From: Pholiota molesta
Taxonomy: Eukaryota; Basidiomycota; Agaricomycetes; Agaricales; Strophariaceae
NCBI GenBank assembly: GCA_014925825.1
Contig: JACGCK010000058.1
Span: forward strand, 186,001-250,000
Direction: 5' to 3'
Length of the DNA stretch: 64,000 bases
Below the pieces are notes generated by a model that worked only from the letters and a program-made list of their open reading frames with translations, had not been told where the DNA came from and did no database searches. The position numbers and the translations under genes were made by a program. This document shows, one piece after another, positions 35,830 to 46,700 of the stretch. The first letter of the stretch is position 1. The number at the start of each line of letters is the position of its first letter.

Positions 35830-36852
35830 TCAAATTTCCTGTTCCGCGTATCTCCTGTACTCCTCCCAAACTGAATCATGCGAGTAATAGACTAAAGTCA
35901 TCCTGATTTGGCCCTCCCATACCTTGATTTCGTGGAAGAGGTCGCGGGCCTTGAGGACAATTGCATCTCCACTACGGAACCGGGTGACGACCTCCTTTTT
36001 CCCATCCAAGCTGAGGACGACCTCGCCTCCCTCAAAGTTTCCAAAAACAAACATCACGGACCAACATTCTTTCGCATCCCTGGTATCTTTGTGCCGGCCG
36101 CTCCGCCGATTGACGATGATGCCGAGAGTGGTATGGAGGGCGGGGCTCACTGCGCAAATGGCTTGGACATGTGCTGACCGCCTAATCATTTGTTTTCGGA
36201 GTTCCCCCATCCTCCAGTGGCAGTCCTTATCAACGGTCTCGATCAGAAAATTGGCGCATATGGAAAGTGGAGCCAAAGCTCTCAACACGTCCATCCCTTC
36301 CACAAAATTCGCGCACCCTCTGACCAGTGAGGCGGAGGGAGTCGAACGTTCGTGCTATGAGTGAATATGAGTCAGAAGGCGGTTGAAGAGAATAACATAG
36401 AAAACTCACTGGATGCCCAGTGGCGTGGTTAGAATGCGAAAGGTAGAGGCATCCAAATAATTTAGTGTTGGTCGCATAATTGCCCTTGGTATGATCCGCG
36501 CTCTCATCTAAAAATCCTTTCCCCACATAATTGAGAACCGTGTTGGTAACCCATTCCTGTGATCGTTCGGTAAGGTCGGTCGGCAAGGAATCGGCATATG
36601 ATAAACTACTTGCCCTTGCGTCCGTGTTCAGGACGGAAGGAAAAACCACGGCGTGCTGAATACCGCCGCTCTCCAAAATGAGGGTGTCATTGGAGGATGC
36701 CAGATCGGCCGCAGTATTGAGGTCTGTGGGGGAAAATCCATTAAATTAACAATCATGCTCAACCACAAGACCTTTCACCCACTAATTCGCGTTGCGTTTT
36801 CCAAATTCATCACGACACGGGTTTCATAGTCTACGCCGCGTAGGGTGTCCAT
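35830..36852 (-). CDS. TET/JBP-like 2OG-Fe(II) dioxygenase
   Basis: Starts MDTLRGVDYETRVVMNLENATR at 36852, then exons joined by GT-AG introns at about 36,788-36,723 and 36,411-36,345, giving roughly 300 residues. The double-stranded beta-helix core reads LHTTLGIIVNRRSGRHKDTRD (iron-binding HxD, His near 36,092), VMFVFGNFEGGEVVL, FRSGDAIVLKARDLFHEI (distal iron His) and VWEGQIRMTLVYYS (the Arg that holds 2-oxoglutarate). All ligands are present. The pattern GxFxGGE...GDxxxLxxxxxxH...WxGxR is that of fungal TET/JBP enzymes, which oxidise 5-methylcytosine in DNA and are amplified together with KDZ transposons in basidiomycetes. It is divergent with the protein gene at 37032. DNA-base oxidation here is inferred. 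Confidence 0.75.
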
Positions 36853-37031
36853 GATGATGATGATAGACGCAAAGTTGAAACCACAAGCGTTGGGGAAGGG
36901 AGAGGGGGGATGTTATCTGATGATCTCGATCGCCAACCCAAAATAGATTATTGTGAGAAAATTTGATTGATCGCAGATTTGGCCCATCTTCTCCTTTACC
37001 GTTGCACCATCACCCCGTTCTCATCTCAGCC

Positions 37032-38676
37032 ATGTCGTCCTGCTATCTTGAAGCCTATGACTGGACTCATGCACCTCTGAAGGAAAGGGTGTGGGCTGAG
37101 ACCCTCGACAATGCCTCCACACCGTACCGCGTGGACGCCGATGGCAACATCATTGCTTTTCATCTCGGGACTGACCGTGATGCGGCTGAGACGCCCTCGT
37201 TCTCGACGGGTGAAATTTCCACTGAGCGCATGAGGATCTTCCTCGCGAAATATCTCGCCCTCTGTTGGCTCTTTACTCTAAAGGGACGCAAAGAGTTCGG
37301 TGTTCTTCCCTTCCGACGCCTCGTTCGCTATTTGCGATATTACCAGGCCATCTTGGGTGATCTTCGCTCTTCCCAATCCGCATCCTTCGAATTCTGGTGG
37401 CACAACGAGTCCCACATGGCCCATATGCAACATTCCAGTGCACGAGAACCTCGCTCGGAGGGTCCCCTCACTGTTGAAGGGGTGACCGAGGAAAACGACA
37501 TCGAGTGGGAATTGAACGTTCTCTTGGCGCAAGACAACTTTGCACTGGTCTCCCAGGCCGACTTGAACCAGACTGCGGGATTTGTCGAGGATTGGATCGA
37601 GGCCGAGGTGGATAGGGAGCTTGGGCCTGATAGGGAGGCCATGGAGGAAATGGTGACGGACGGTAAGCATGATTCAGCGTGTACTGAAATACTCGCTGAT
37701 AATCTACTTTCAGATCTATATGGTTCCAGTGACTACGACAGTGACGAGGGGAGCGAAGACGACCAAGTCGCACCGGAGGAGCACCTGGGAGCGAGTGCGC
37801 CGACGCCTGCCACAGGAGTCACGTCAGCGGGTAGGTCGCCAACGTCGGCGACAGTAGCGGGGGCATCGCCAAGCGCGGGAACGTCTTTGGGGGTAGTTCC
37901 AGTTGATGTACCAATGATGCAGGAAGAGGGGGGTGAAGGAGATGATGAGGCGGATCCTGGTGCGTACTTTTGGTTATCATGTCTTAGGGTTTCTATTAAC
38001 GTCGGCGACACTAGTGGTAGCATTGCCGAGGGCCCCAGATGAAGAACCAATGCAGGACGAGGGGAGCGAAGGAGACGATGAGGAGGAGCCTGGTGCGTTC
38101 CTTCAGTTTCAATGCCATGGTTTTTCTATTTATCATCGCTGTCTGCCATTCAGTTGCCCCTGCGCCCAAGCCCAAAAAGAAAGCGGCACGTCCGGCGAAA
38201 GGCGGTAAGTGCCGCCATCAAAATAACATCTTTCATCCCCTGAAATAGATGATATTATTATAGGGAAGGGAAAAGGAACGCCAAACCCAAGGCACCCGCG
38301 AAAGCGTTCAAGGACCAAGGTACTGGATACGTTCCCACTGGCGATCATAAGGCTATTTTGGCTTTTGAGAAGCTCGCACGTATGCGCGGTTTTTAATACC
38401 ATACCCCCTCCTTCCTCTCGCCCACGGTTTCGTTTTCCTATTTTTTTTTTTGACACAATTGGACTCAGCATTTTGTTTACATGATACTTAATAGAACGTG
38501 ATCATGACCCATACGCATCATCGACTGAACGCACCGACACCGAGGGAGAACAAGTGGGTAAGTGTCCAGGAAATCATCTAATGAAACCCTCTAGGCCAAC
38601 GGCTTCACTTGCAGCACCCCCTCCTTCCCACTTTCCTGCCGCTATGGAACGCCCGGTGTCCAAAAATCCAAGTTAG
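37032..38676 (+). CDS. Acidic protein of unknown function with repeated exon module
   Basis: Starts MSSCYLEAYDWTHAPLKERVWAETLD, an exon of about 210 residues with Trp/Phe-rich stretches (YLALCWLFTLKGRKEFGVLPFRRLVRYLRYYQAILGDL, SFEFWWHNESHMAHMQ). After introns at 37,663-37,711, 37,961-38,029 and 38,094-38,151, acidic modules alternate: MMQEEGGEGDDEADP and PMQDEGSEGDDEEEP are near copies, each ending at a GTGCGT donor. A basic stretch follows (KPKKKAARPAKGG), and later short exons lead to MERPVSKNPS and TAG at 38674. Exons between 38,260 and 38,600 are tentative. No known domain. It shares the divergent promoter region with the dioxygenase. Confidence 0.55.
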
Positions 38677-38748
38677 TGACGACTCTAAAAGTATTCCGAA
38701 AGTTGTATTCACGCAAATGCCTTCAGTTGTCGCGTTGACCTTCGTCAA

Positions 38749-40080
38749 ATGCTTCAGCATCGAAAGATGACCGATGAATTTGAATTGAGCAAGATGCCAT
38801 ATTTACGTTCCAAGCACACGCCCACAGTATCCTCCAGTGAGACGGAAGACAAGCCTCTGAGCGACATCAAAAAAAGGCTTTGGGACCGAAGGAAGCCTTC
38901 CCTTCCCAAACTTCAAAATAATCCAATTCTCCCTCGGCGTAAAGGTCAAACTTGTTGTCTCTACGTTTTTTGCATTGACGCTGACGATGCCTCAGTTAAC
39001 AAGGATTCTCTTTCCAAAGAGAACATTCCCAGAGGTCGTGGCGATGTGATGAGAACCATTCCAGACGTGTCTCTTCCTCCCGATGAGATGCCAGAGGAAA
39101 ACCCCCTTCCTCACATCGACGACGACGAGGTTGAGATGCTAGAGGAAGACCACGTAGAAAATATGCTTTCACAAACCACTCCCCCTCCTCTAGGCGAAAG
39201 ATCTGACTCTCCTGACACGGATAGAGCTCTTCGTGAGCTGGCAACTTATGATAGGGAGATCGCTTTGGATCGCATGGAAGACATGTTTGCTCATGTGGCT
39301 CTGCCGCAGATAGACAGTTTACCGGATGGGTCAGCAGTCGCATCATCATCGGTCGGAGATACCGAGGTGGATGAGTTGGATGATGATGGAGAATCTGAAG
39401 TCGACGATGGTGATGCCGAATGGGAGGAAGCGCCGGTTCCCCTCCAGCGCACCCGTCAAAACCCCACTCGGGCTGTACGGGGAAGACCACAGGGAGTCAA
39501 GAACAAACCCAAGAAAAAATCAACCCCCCCTGCCAGACCGAACAGACGTGGCCAAAAACGCACGCGAGAAGCGGTATCGCCGTCGCCGACGCGGGAAGAC
39601 TTTGATATGCCCACCCCGATTGTCGTTCAAGTCCACAAAAACATCTCTAAACCGACTCCGTCCCCCTCCAAAAAGGCCAGAAAGGCTGTATCTCCAGCCC
39701 GTCGAGATTCCAAGCCGCTCAAGATGGGAACTCGAGAACGATCCCGTGTTATTCTCACTCATTTGCGGGCCGATCTTCGAGAATTTCTTTACCACTTGAA
39801 TAACCCCAAGATTGTGAGTTTCTCGTTGTTAAGTTATGTTTTCCCGACTTACTTTCGTTTGTAGAAGAAGGCCGAAGGAGACAAATTTTTCGCTGACTGG
39901 CTCGACGAAGTGATAGAGGTGTTGCAACGGGCAGATGTCGACAAGCCGACCGTTTTCGGCACCCATTTGCAGTTATTCAGTAAAGTGGCCCTCAAAATCG
40001 AGGAGCGCCGCCCTGATGATCCGCTCCTCATCAAATTCGCCACTGTCGCTTTCATTTTTAGGAAACATCGAGAAATGTAA
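38749..40080 (+). CDS. AT-hook-like acidic/basic nuclear protein
   Basis: MLQHRKMTDEFELSKMPYLRSK..., a likely intron at 38,945-38,995, a long acidic region (DDDEVEMLEEDH; GDTEVDELDDDGESEVDDGDAEWEE), then a basic region with RAVRGRPQGVKNKPKKK (an AT-hook-like RGRP core) and PARPNRRGQKRTRE. After the 39,814-39,865 intron comes a helical C terminus (KKAEGDKFFADWLDEVIEVLQRA...LLIKFATVAFIFRKHREM). The stop TAA is at 40078. About 415 residues. It may bind AT-rich DNA or nucleosomes, as an inference. It starts only 72 bp after the preceding gene, on the same strand. Confidence 0.6.
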
Positions 40081-40137
40081 TGTTCCTGATCGAGTAGAGT
40101 AGATCTCGATCTCCGGCAGAATCTAATTCCGTTTTCA

Positions 40138-41517
40138 ATGTGTTATAAAAACCCGGGTGCGACGAAAGCTCCCCCACCCAAAATGACTCCTCATGTACCT
40201 CTGGAAGACTTCCGTACTTTATACTCTACATCGCGTGAAATGCTGCGTGAGGTCACTTTCATTTTCTTGTTTTCTTTCATTTTTAACACTTCATTCAGTT
40301 CAGGGAGAGGACGGAACGTCTCTTGAAATTCGAGTGGGGGACTCGTGCGTATTCCTAACTCTTGCATGACTGAACGATGGAATAACACTGACCCCCTAGC
40401 GTTTTTATTCAACCGCCCCCTGGTGTATACAATCACGACGCCCAATACAAGAAACGACGCAAGATTCCTGGTCACTTGTACTGGCAAGGTAAAATCATTC
40501 ACCTTGGCCAACGAAAAGAGGAACTGGGTTCGGATGATGGAGAAGATGATGAGACGGTTCCCCCTGTGAGTTTTATCTTTCTATGTGATGTTTTCTTGGA
40601 TTTATATTCGTCCCATGTCAGGCGGCCGTCGTGATTGAGTGGTATTATACATACTACGATGTCAAGGACACCCGGGCAAGCCTCATTAAATCGTTGTAAG
40701 CTCCTATTCATTATGTCTGATGTCCACTTTTAAATTTATTCTTCAGAGGAATGGGGAACGTCGGTCATCTCGAAAGACTTCACAGCAACCATAAACAGGT
40801 TATTTTTCCCGATGCGATTGAAGGTCTGTCGCTTCTCGCCTTGTCCTTTTCTGTGTTCATGGACAAGATCTCCAGACGTCTTTCACCCCAAGGTCTTTCA
40901 AGACACCACCGTGTCTATGCCACTTATGGATCGCGACGATTACTTTGTACGACAAGGAAAATTAATTTGGGATAAGGGAAAGGTGGTCCTACGAGTGCGT
41001 CTCCCATTGTTCTACTTTCCAAATCCTTTCTGACGTTCTTTCTCCAGAGAAATGGGTCTATTTGTCACGAAGATTGCATCAAGGACTCCGTGTATGACCC
41101 TTCGGACGTGGACTGTGAACTTCGTTGGTGTGGACCTTGTCATAGGTGGTTTCACTCCTCCTGTGTCGAAGTCGAGAACACCTTGGAGTTGGGGGAGGAT
41201 GACGATCAGCTCTACCTTTTGGAGAAAGGTACAGACTTATTTTCTAGGTTGATATCTCGCCCAGTCAGGAGATATTCGAGGAAACACGGGGCGCCCCTCA
41301 GCCTTGAAAAAATTCAGACACACCTGATTTCCAAGTGGAGACTTCTCAAAGGGGGTGTCTATGATGCCGAGCGTTTGAGTCATGACGTTGAAGAGTGTGA
41401 TTTGTTTGCGGGGGGGTGAAGGAGGACAAATGGGAGCAGGCCATCGAGAGTGCTTTGAAGGTGATGGGTGATTGGGAATGGATGAAGTGCCCATCCTGCC
41501 TGAGTAGTTACATATGA
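40138..41517 (+). pseudogene. BAH-PHD protein interrupted by a one-base frameshift
   Basis: Start MCYKNPGATKAPPPKM at 40138. The exon chain yields PGHLYWQGKIIHLGQ, AAVVIEWYYTYYDVKDTRASL, HLERLHSNHKQVIFPDAIE and DVFHPKVFQDTTVSMPLMDRDDYFVRQGK, the layout of a BAH (bromo-adjacent homology) domain. A PHD-type zinc finger follows: CHEDC, CELRWCGPCHRWFHSSC, and a closing pair MKCPSC. Between the middle and last zinc ligands a run of seven G (41410-41416) puts a TGA directly after FAGG; one more G would join the frame to VKEDKWEQAIESALKVMGDWEWMKCPSC. It could be a real disruption or a homopolymer sequencing error. BAH-PHD proteins read chromatin marks. The gene follows the AT-hook gene by 57 bp. Confidence 0.65.
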
Positions 41518-41939
41518 TGTTCTACCTTGATGTTATAAACTGATTCCATTTGACTGCGAAAACAACTTGCAATTACAGCGGTAAACGTGTGTGGCGACCG
41601 TCGCCAAGGCGCAATGTGATCGGAATAACTTGGGGAAGAATTAGTGGTCAACTTGGTCGCCGAGCGTCGGCAAGAAGCAAGGCAAGCGTTACATTCGCTG
41701 TGGTCGGCGCCATGGAAAATACACGTCGGATTAGAGGCCTTGGGAGGGGCCGGCCATTCCCGAGCAAGCAAATGTTGGAAAACATTTTAATAGCGTATGA
41801 AGACCGTCGAAAATCTCACTAAATCATCAAAGTTGTGTTTGTGAGCTCAGCGTGAACGCGGTCTTTAGATCGTTCGTGAGGCATAAACAACAGCAAACAA
41901 CACCCTTGACGCCATCCACCATTGATCGTCGTGTATACA
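41518..41939. other. Intergenic, nothing recognised
   Basis: No exon chain on either strand; a short frame at 41550-41822 is Arg/Lys-rich without a domain. Confidence 0.4.
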
Positions 41940-42193
41940 ATGGCCTCCTCGTCATCGCACGCATCCACCTCTGGTAAGGCCACCCTAAAACATCCTCCAA
42001 AACATCGATTGATGTTGTACAGCTCCAGATCCATCCTTTGGTTACCATCGCGACGCGATTGAAACCCTGCTAGAGGCATGGAACAATGAATTCCAACCAT
42101 GGCCTAGGGTCCTCGAAGGAAAGGCTGTCCTCGAAACCCTTCTCGCGAGGAAGGCGCCCTTCTATTTCAGCGATGGCTTTTTTGACAACCCAA
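41940..42193 (+). pseudogene. Gene 5' fragment (two exons only)
   Basis: ATG at 41940 gives MASSSSHASTS, then a 47 bp intron (GTAAGG...TACAG) and a second exon reading PDPSFGYHRDAIETLLEAWNNEFQPWPRVLEGKAVLETLLARKAPFYFSDGFFDNP, followed by a good donor (GTAAGT) at 42194. No downstream exon is found before the palindrome-rich region. This is probably the 5' remnant of a gene cut off where the right-hand block begins. Confidence 0.5.
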
Positions 42194-42569
42194 GTAAGTT
42201 CCATTCTTCCACACTTTCATCATGTCGCGTTAAAAATAGGTTAGATCACCCGGTCAAGATTTTACCATATCCGAAGGGACACCCCGTCCCCCAACCTATA
42301 GATGCATTTAATGATATCATCAAACTTCCCCAAGGGTATGGGGGCCTAATAATCTTATCCCCCGGATTTAACTTGAATCTGATATTCCCACGGCCTATTT
42401 TTAGTCTACTTTTGCTTACCCACACTTGTTTTGTAATGCTCTATGATGGAATGTATCTCAATATAATCCTCTAAGCACAGCTATTTCTGTTTTATCCTCC
42501 TTTTTTGTTACATTAATTGGTTCTATTCTGCGGATTTTGGGTCACGGGACTGCCACCTTCCTTATATAG

Positions 42570-43607
42570 ACTTTGGCCTCCAAAAACCCAAATGGGGACA
42601 GTGGCTTACATAAACATAAATTGCTGTGTCCGCGCACATTACAATTGTTTATTTGTCTGTGTTCTGCAGAGTTTCGTGTCACAAGACTGCCACCTTCCTT
42701 ATATAGATTTTGGCATCCAAAATCCAAATGGGGACAGTGGCTTACATAAACATAAATTGTTGTGTACGCCGCATGTTACAATTAATTATTTCTTTGTTCC
42801 AACTCATTTTGTTACCTTGACTTGCCAATGCACATTCTTTTCCTGTATTTTAGTCACCTTGTTTTTGGGTTAGGTGACTTTGTTGTTCAATTCCTTGGTC
42901 CATATGTATTGTGGACATCCACAACCTAAATAGAGAAAGTGGATTACATAATCTGGAAATTGTACCGTACGCCGTATGGTGCAATTACCCATGCCCGTGT
43001 ATCTGTTTCTTTGGGTATGTTGCATGTGACTTTGGTCCATCTTACACTTTTTTTTTGGACATTTTTTTTGATGTGGAACTTCTGCGTTTTTTGGGGTCCA
43101 GGGACGTTGTGCTTGGCATTGCTGTCCTTATTGGGCTGTGGACGTCCACAACCTAAAAGGGAAAGTGCATTACATAAACAAAAATTGTACTGTCCGCCGT
43201 ATGCTACAATCACTGATGTCATTCATACAGGCATGTTGGGGTGACAGTGATCCATTCTCATGCTGATGAGCCAGGGAGGATGTGCACACTTTTTTTTTGT
43301 TAGCTTTGCCGCAAGAATCCTGAAGGTTTGGTTTGGTAAGTAGTAGGCGTTGATTTTAAGAAGTTCTGTTTGTGCTGTGGAGTCGACTCCCTTCATGTAA
43401 AATCTGCCCTACATCAACCAAAAATTGTACTGTACACTGTATGCTACAATTACTTTTGTAATGTCTATATTGTGTTGGTTGCCAGCTTTAGGGAATGTTG
43501 TGCTGTTCTCTGTACGTTTATTGATACAATGCCTCTGCTCTATTTCGACTTGGTGCTTGGTGGTTTTCCCCATTTGGGTTTTTGGCGTCCACAACCTAAA
43601 TGGAGAA
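42570..43607. repeat. Cluster of palindromic elements A (x5) and B (x5)
   Basis: Element A copies at 42619-42646, 42755-42783, 42958-42986, 43183-43211 and 43423-43451: 28-29 bp, ends AATTG...CAATT (one ends CAATC), centre typically GTACGCCGTA. The third copy is an almost perfect palindrome. Element B-like copies at about 42570-42597, 42705-42733, 42908-42934, 43133-43160 and 43568-43607, with TTTGG or TGTGG, centre 'gacgtc' or variant, CCA(A/C)AA, CCTAAA, then G-rich. The first four B copies precede an A copy by about 20 bp ('acagtggcttacataaacat'-like). The composite B-A unit therefore repeats four times, about 135-225 bp apart. No coding exons lie between them. AT-rich spacer. Confidence 0.88.
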
Positions 43608-43668
43608 ATTTGTTTGTTTTAAACTGCAAATGTGCTGCTGACATCGCATAAGTCCCTGCCTTCTGATG

Positions 43669-43676
43669 TATAAATA
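43669..43676 (+). promoter_or_regulatory. TATA box (TATAAATA) of the recombinase-helicase gene
   Basis: Lies 74 bp before the ATG at 43750, followed by a pyrimidine-rich leader (C-run at 43,718-43,735). Confidence 0.6.
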
Positions 43677-43749
43677 CTGGATGCCTTTTTACTCAACTCT
43701 CTGTTCACCCTTTTCCTCCCCCCCCCCTCCCCCCAACCTTTTCCTCGTT

Positions 43750-46700
43750 ATGGCTTCCTCAACATTTCCCACCTTTACCACCGTCTTGGACGATATAACA
43801 TACAAAGTGGACTCCGATGACCAAGGTTATTATCGTTGTCCCTGCCGCAAACATCAGAATTCGCAACCTCCCCAAATGTACGATTGGGAAGGTATCAATG
43901 CCCATTTCACAAGCTGGCTCAATATATCTGTGCAGAAGGTAACTTCAGCACTTTTGCTGGCTTTTCTTTATCTCATATTCGTTTGTTCATACAGCCCTAC
44001 AACGTTCGGGTACATCTCCTTCTTTCTGTCACTCAGGGTGGACACTTATCTTGCCACTCTAGATCCCATTTGAGATTCTTTCTGATCACCTCATTGACAC
44101 CGCCTTGCTCAAGCGCTTGGGGTTGGTTGTGAATCGGACTGCCAAGGTGATGATTTGCACCCACTGCCGCATAGTATTGGCCAAGACGTACTGTGGTTTC
44201 CATATGCGCAAACAACACGAGTTGTCCATCAGCTCGTCCGATGCAGTCGAGCTTCTGTCGACCTTCCATCAATTTGCACTCTATGACAAGCTCTCCTTGG
44301 CACCAAATACCGTCGTTCCTGCTATAGAAGGCCTCGAACCGATGCTCGTCTATACTTGCCTGTTGTGCCCAGCCGCATATGCCAAATTGGATTCTATGCA
44401 GAAGCATCATCGCACACACCATCCCAAAGATCCTCGTCCAGAGACATGGCCACAGAGTATGGGGCAGCAACAGAATCGCAGCACCGCAAATTCCTGGTTT
44501 CGTGTGTCTACCATGGAATTTCGCCCCCCCCGCACCCCATCTGCGGAACTCGTGGCCCAAATAGAGAATTCTATGCAGGCGACTCTCCCCATAGACATTG
44601 GTGCATTGGACGCTCGCAATGTCACTCCATGGCTTAGGGTTACACAATGGCACCTGCACACCAAAGGTTACGCTGCCGCTGATTTGCAGAAAATGGTTGC
44701 TTATCCTACCGTGGGGGAGCTTCCGCATTTGAAGATGGCCGTGCAAGCGTTTTGGGAATCTGCTTCTCAACTGATCGATGCAACGTCTGTGTTGGTTTTG
44801 CAAAAGTTGAATTCGCCCTACATTGAAAAAACGTATGTGATATTTTATTTTAATTGTAGCGTACGGCGGACAGTGCAATTAATCTTCTTTCTTCCAGTGG
44901 AATCACCAACACTCCCTTCCATCACCTTCAAGATCATGATCGAGGGAGAGATTCCTATATTTCCCCCGTTGTTGGATTAGTGGCCATGCTTCTCCGTCCC
45001 TGGGGCGTGTATCCGCTCCATCTTCCTGTTACAGTTTTGACTGCGAGGGATACGCTCGTCGAAGACCTTCACAATCCTGATTCTGCTACGTGGTCCCAAT
45101 CTGTGTTTGGCCTACTCTTTGCGCTCTGGTCCGTCAAGTGGATACCCTTGCCAGATTCTCCTGTCACGGATCCTACCCTCGTTTACTTTATGCTCTCTTC
45201 AATTCAAAAGGATGGCGGGTTTATGGAGCCCAAGCTGATTACCAATATCATTGCACGCTTTCAATACCTGATGCGCCTCGTCTTTCTGCAGGCCATGCAC
45301 GACAACGGGAATATTGAAATGGCAGCAGAGCAGCTTTCGGTCTGGTTCCAAGAAAAGCACGACTCCACCTTCAATTCCCTGCGCTCTCTTCAACACGTTG
45401 CGTCTTCCATTTCGTATTCCACGATCAGTCTTCCCAAAATTTGGTGGATTGACCGTGAACACCACCGATCCCTCCTGTACAAAGGCTATCCGATTCAGTT
45501 CTCCGCATTTCCCGCCATGTTTGCAGCCATTGAGGACGAGATGGTCCACCTATGGCAAGAGGAGCTTCTTTGTGGGCTCCCCCTCAAAGTCCAGTATGGA
45601 AGACTTTATGACGACCTTCAGAATACCAGGCCGGGTTATTCTTTTGTCACTGATGAGCGCAACACGTGTTTTGGCAATCGGATGCAACTCTTGCAGGCCA
45701 TCCTCGACACCCCAGATTTGTATAAACGTTTTGTGGCATACAATTCTGGTGGTGTTATTCGGTGGAATGTTATTGCCTTCCGACGATGGTTGGCCGCCTA
45801 TGCGTCTTTCCAGCGCCTGCAGCTTATGCTGGTGATGATGGCAACGGGCTCTCCCAGTCGCGCAACAGAAATCACTGCACTCCTCTTAGCCAATACCGCC
45901 ACCAATCCTATGCGAAATGTTACCGTGTTCGATACATTTGTGACCATCCTTTGCACGTATCAAAAGACGAGCGCCCTTACTGGAACGGACAAATGTATCC
46001 CCCATGCCTTGAATGGCTTTAGCGCAGACTTGCTTGTTCAAGACCTTGCGATTACCCGTCCTTTTGCTGAAGTCGCCGCTCACCTCAGCTACCCCGACAC
46101 CTCTAATGTTATTCAACTCTACCGCACCCATGTCTTTGTCAACCAAAACCGGCTTTTCGATACCGATGATCTCACAGCGGGTCTTCAAGAATTTACATTA
46201 AAGTATCTGGGCGTCAAGTTGGGTGTTAACGGGTGGCGACATGTCAGTACCGCCTTTCGGCGCAAGATCTGCACGCGCATGGAGGATCTGTACGAAGAGG
46301 ATGAAATGGACAACGTGCAAGCCCTCCAAAGTGGGCACAATCGTCAAACGGAGAATAGTGTCTATGCACTTAGCGCTGATTCGGCTATGGGTGCCCCCGA
46401 AGATCTCCTTCCTAGGTTTCTGGATGCCAGCAAGGACTGGCAGCTCGCCTGTCGTCTTGTCCCAGGTGGGCTCGGGCGCTCCTATATTGATTGCAGAGCA
46501 TCCTCTTTCCAAGTCCTCCTCGATGCTGGCACCATTGATCTTGTACGTGGCCCTTCCCAAAATAGCCATCAGGATGTGCTTGCTGCCATCCATGGTCTCC
46601 GGGCCCATTTCGACCATGCAATGGCCAAACTCCTGGCGCACTTTCCTCAAACACCTCAAGGTAAGGATTTCTCTGCCTATTGCAATTTTATGCCTTATAT

